The translations under genes and the position numbers were made by a program. Below, one piece after another: positions 63,378 through 64,000 of a DNA stretch of 64,000 nucleotides. A model generated the notes under the pieces. That model worked only from the letters and a program-made list of their open reading frames with translations. It was not told where the DNA came from and did no database searches. The first letter of the stretch is position 1. Every line of letters starts with the position of its first letter. Where the stretch lies: assembly GCA_046350255.1 (NCBI GenBank), contig JAXMAV010000012.1, positions 248,001 to 312,000 on the forward strand, read 5' to 3'. Source of the stretch: CALDUY01 sp046350255 (GTDB lineage: Bacteria > Planctomycetota > Planctomycetia > Gemmatales > Gemmataceae).

Positions 63378-64000
63378 ATGTCCAAATCTACTGGCACCGC
63401 CATTCTCGATACCATTCGTGATCAGATCAACCTTCCCGAGTATCAAAAAATTCACTGGGAAGGCACCTTTGAAGACTACCTCGACACCGTCTGCAAGCAT
63501 CCCGAAGTCACGCGTACCGCCTACCAACGGCTGTACGACATGATCCTCTCGCATGGCACCGAGGAAGCCTACGAGTTCAAGGAAAAGATCGTCCGGTTTC
63601 GTTTCTTCACCGAGTATGCCACCCGGCACGGCGATGCCATCTTCGGCATCGACAGGTCACTAGTGCAGCTTGTGAATGCCTTCAAATCGGCCGCCAAGGG
63701 TTATGGCACCGAACGCCGGGTGCTCCTGCTCCACGGGCCAGTCGGTAGCTCCAAGTCCACCATCGCCCGGTTGCTCAAACGCGGTATCGAGGACTACTCG
63801 CGCACCGATGCCGGTATGATCTTCAGCTTTGCCTGGAAGAATCCCGATGGCACCTGGTCCAAGGATCCCATGCACGGGGAACCGTTGCAGCTAATCCCGG
63901 TCGAGCATCGGCCCACCATCCTGGCCCGGCTCAACAGTCAGCACGGCAAGGAGGGGGTCGAAGTCCGCATCAAGGGCGATTTATGCCCGTACAGCCGCTA
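63378..64000 (+). CDS. prkA: PrkA serine protein kinase, N-terminal part (runs off the window)
   Basis: The first 207 residues of PrkA (YeaG family) are present. The AAA+-like domain carries LLLHGPVGSSKSTIARLLKR, the P-loop of this family. Its N-terminus EYQKIHWEGTFEDYLD and the FRFFTEYATRHGDAIFGID block match PrkA. PrkA is an ATPase/kinase linked to starvation and sporulation responses; usually a YeaH/SpoVR gene follows, outside the window here. The ATG at 63378 has AGGAGGA 9 nt upstream. Confidence 0.95.
   Translation, partial: MSKSTGTAILDTIRDQINLPEYQKIHWEGTFEDYLDTVCKHPEVTRTAYQRLYDMILSHGTEEAYEFKEKIVRFRFFTEYATRHGDAIFGIDRSLVQLVNAFKSAAKGYGTERRVLLLHGPVGSSKSTIARLLKRGIEDYSRTDAGMIFSFAWKNPDGTWSKDPMHGEPLQLIPVEHRPTILARLNSQHGKEGVEVRIKGDLCPYSR

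Noticed and set aside
63155..63421. Plus-strand frame overlapping the start of prkA
   Set aside because: It has no ribosome site, low protein-likeness and overlaps the certain PrkA start.
1..64000. tRNA, rRNA, CRISPR, IS elements or phage genes
   Set aside because: None was found by reading for T-loop motifs, direct-repeat arrays, transposase motifs or terminal inverted repeats. A covariance-model scan could still find a small RNA that I missed.

Overview
The window looks like GC-rich chromosome from a planctomycete (Planctomycetota), most likely near the Gemmataceae. The phylum is inferred from gene content: a TIGR03067-type Lys/Asp-rich secreted protein, an exported PQQ-propeller protein, paired FHA, PP2C and Ser/Thr kinase signalling genes, DUF1802, a SHOCT-tailed membrane protein, a CPBP protease, and a large pseudopilin cluster with two GspE-type ATPases and PilT. 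No rRNA or tRNA gene, CRISPR array, IS element, phage or plasmid gene was seen. This is ordinary chromosomal backbone with some unusual domain fusions.

Layout. 1-515: 5' end of recN (minus). 635-16694: a minus-strand type II secretion/type IV pilus-like cluster. In transcription order it holds a second GspE-like ATPase, pilT, gspE, gspF, five prepilin-like proteins and a large PilX-like protein. That last gene is broken by many frame changes. 16933-23721: mostly minus-strand secreted, membrane and housekeeping genes (alpha/beta hydrolase with PQQ-propeller protein, Dabb protein, CPBP protease, HD-GYP protein, ClpX). 23962-31585: SHOCT and four-helix membrane proteins, PP2C phosphatase, a sugar isomerase/oxidoreductase pair, an acyltransferase and an S46 peptidase. 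32181-35785: small exported protein, csrA, and a sigma-54 activator with FHA and GAF domains. 36050-44913: HExxH-TPR protein, galactose-1-phosphate uridylyltransferase, FHA protein, class I fumarase, a damaged GT87-like gene, and an ExeA-like ATPase followed by a degenerate CpsD-like protein. 45139-50737: inactive-M48/hydrolase fusion, Ser/Thr kinase, DUF1802, gpsA, two small proteins. 50859-56918: ilvD, hisC, U32 peptidase and a frameshifted hisB. 56925-64000: a fatty-acid pair (fadJ, fadD), a Tm-1-like protein, a small membrane protein and the start of prkA.

How it fits together. The 5-17 kb cluster supplies assembly ATPases, the inner-membrane platform and pseudopilins of one fibre or secretion machine; its outer-membrane and peptidase parts lie outside the window. 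The ExeA/CpsD-like pair at 42-44 kb may serve the cell envelope or secretion. Reversible protein phosphorylation is represented by a kinase, a phosphatase, two FHA proteins and PrkA spread through the window. Branched-chain amino acid, histidine, TCA, glycerolipid and beta-oxidation steps make up the metabolism.

Quality warning. Three stretches (about 1300-4640, 41480-41570 and 56340-56490) show clustered frame changes inside otherwise coherent protein sequence. In the hisB case most look like single-base losses. I read these as probable consensus errors, although real decay cannot be excluded without reads.
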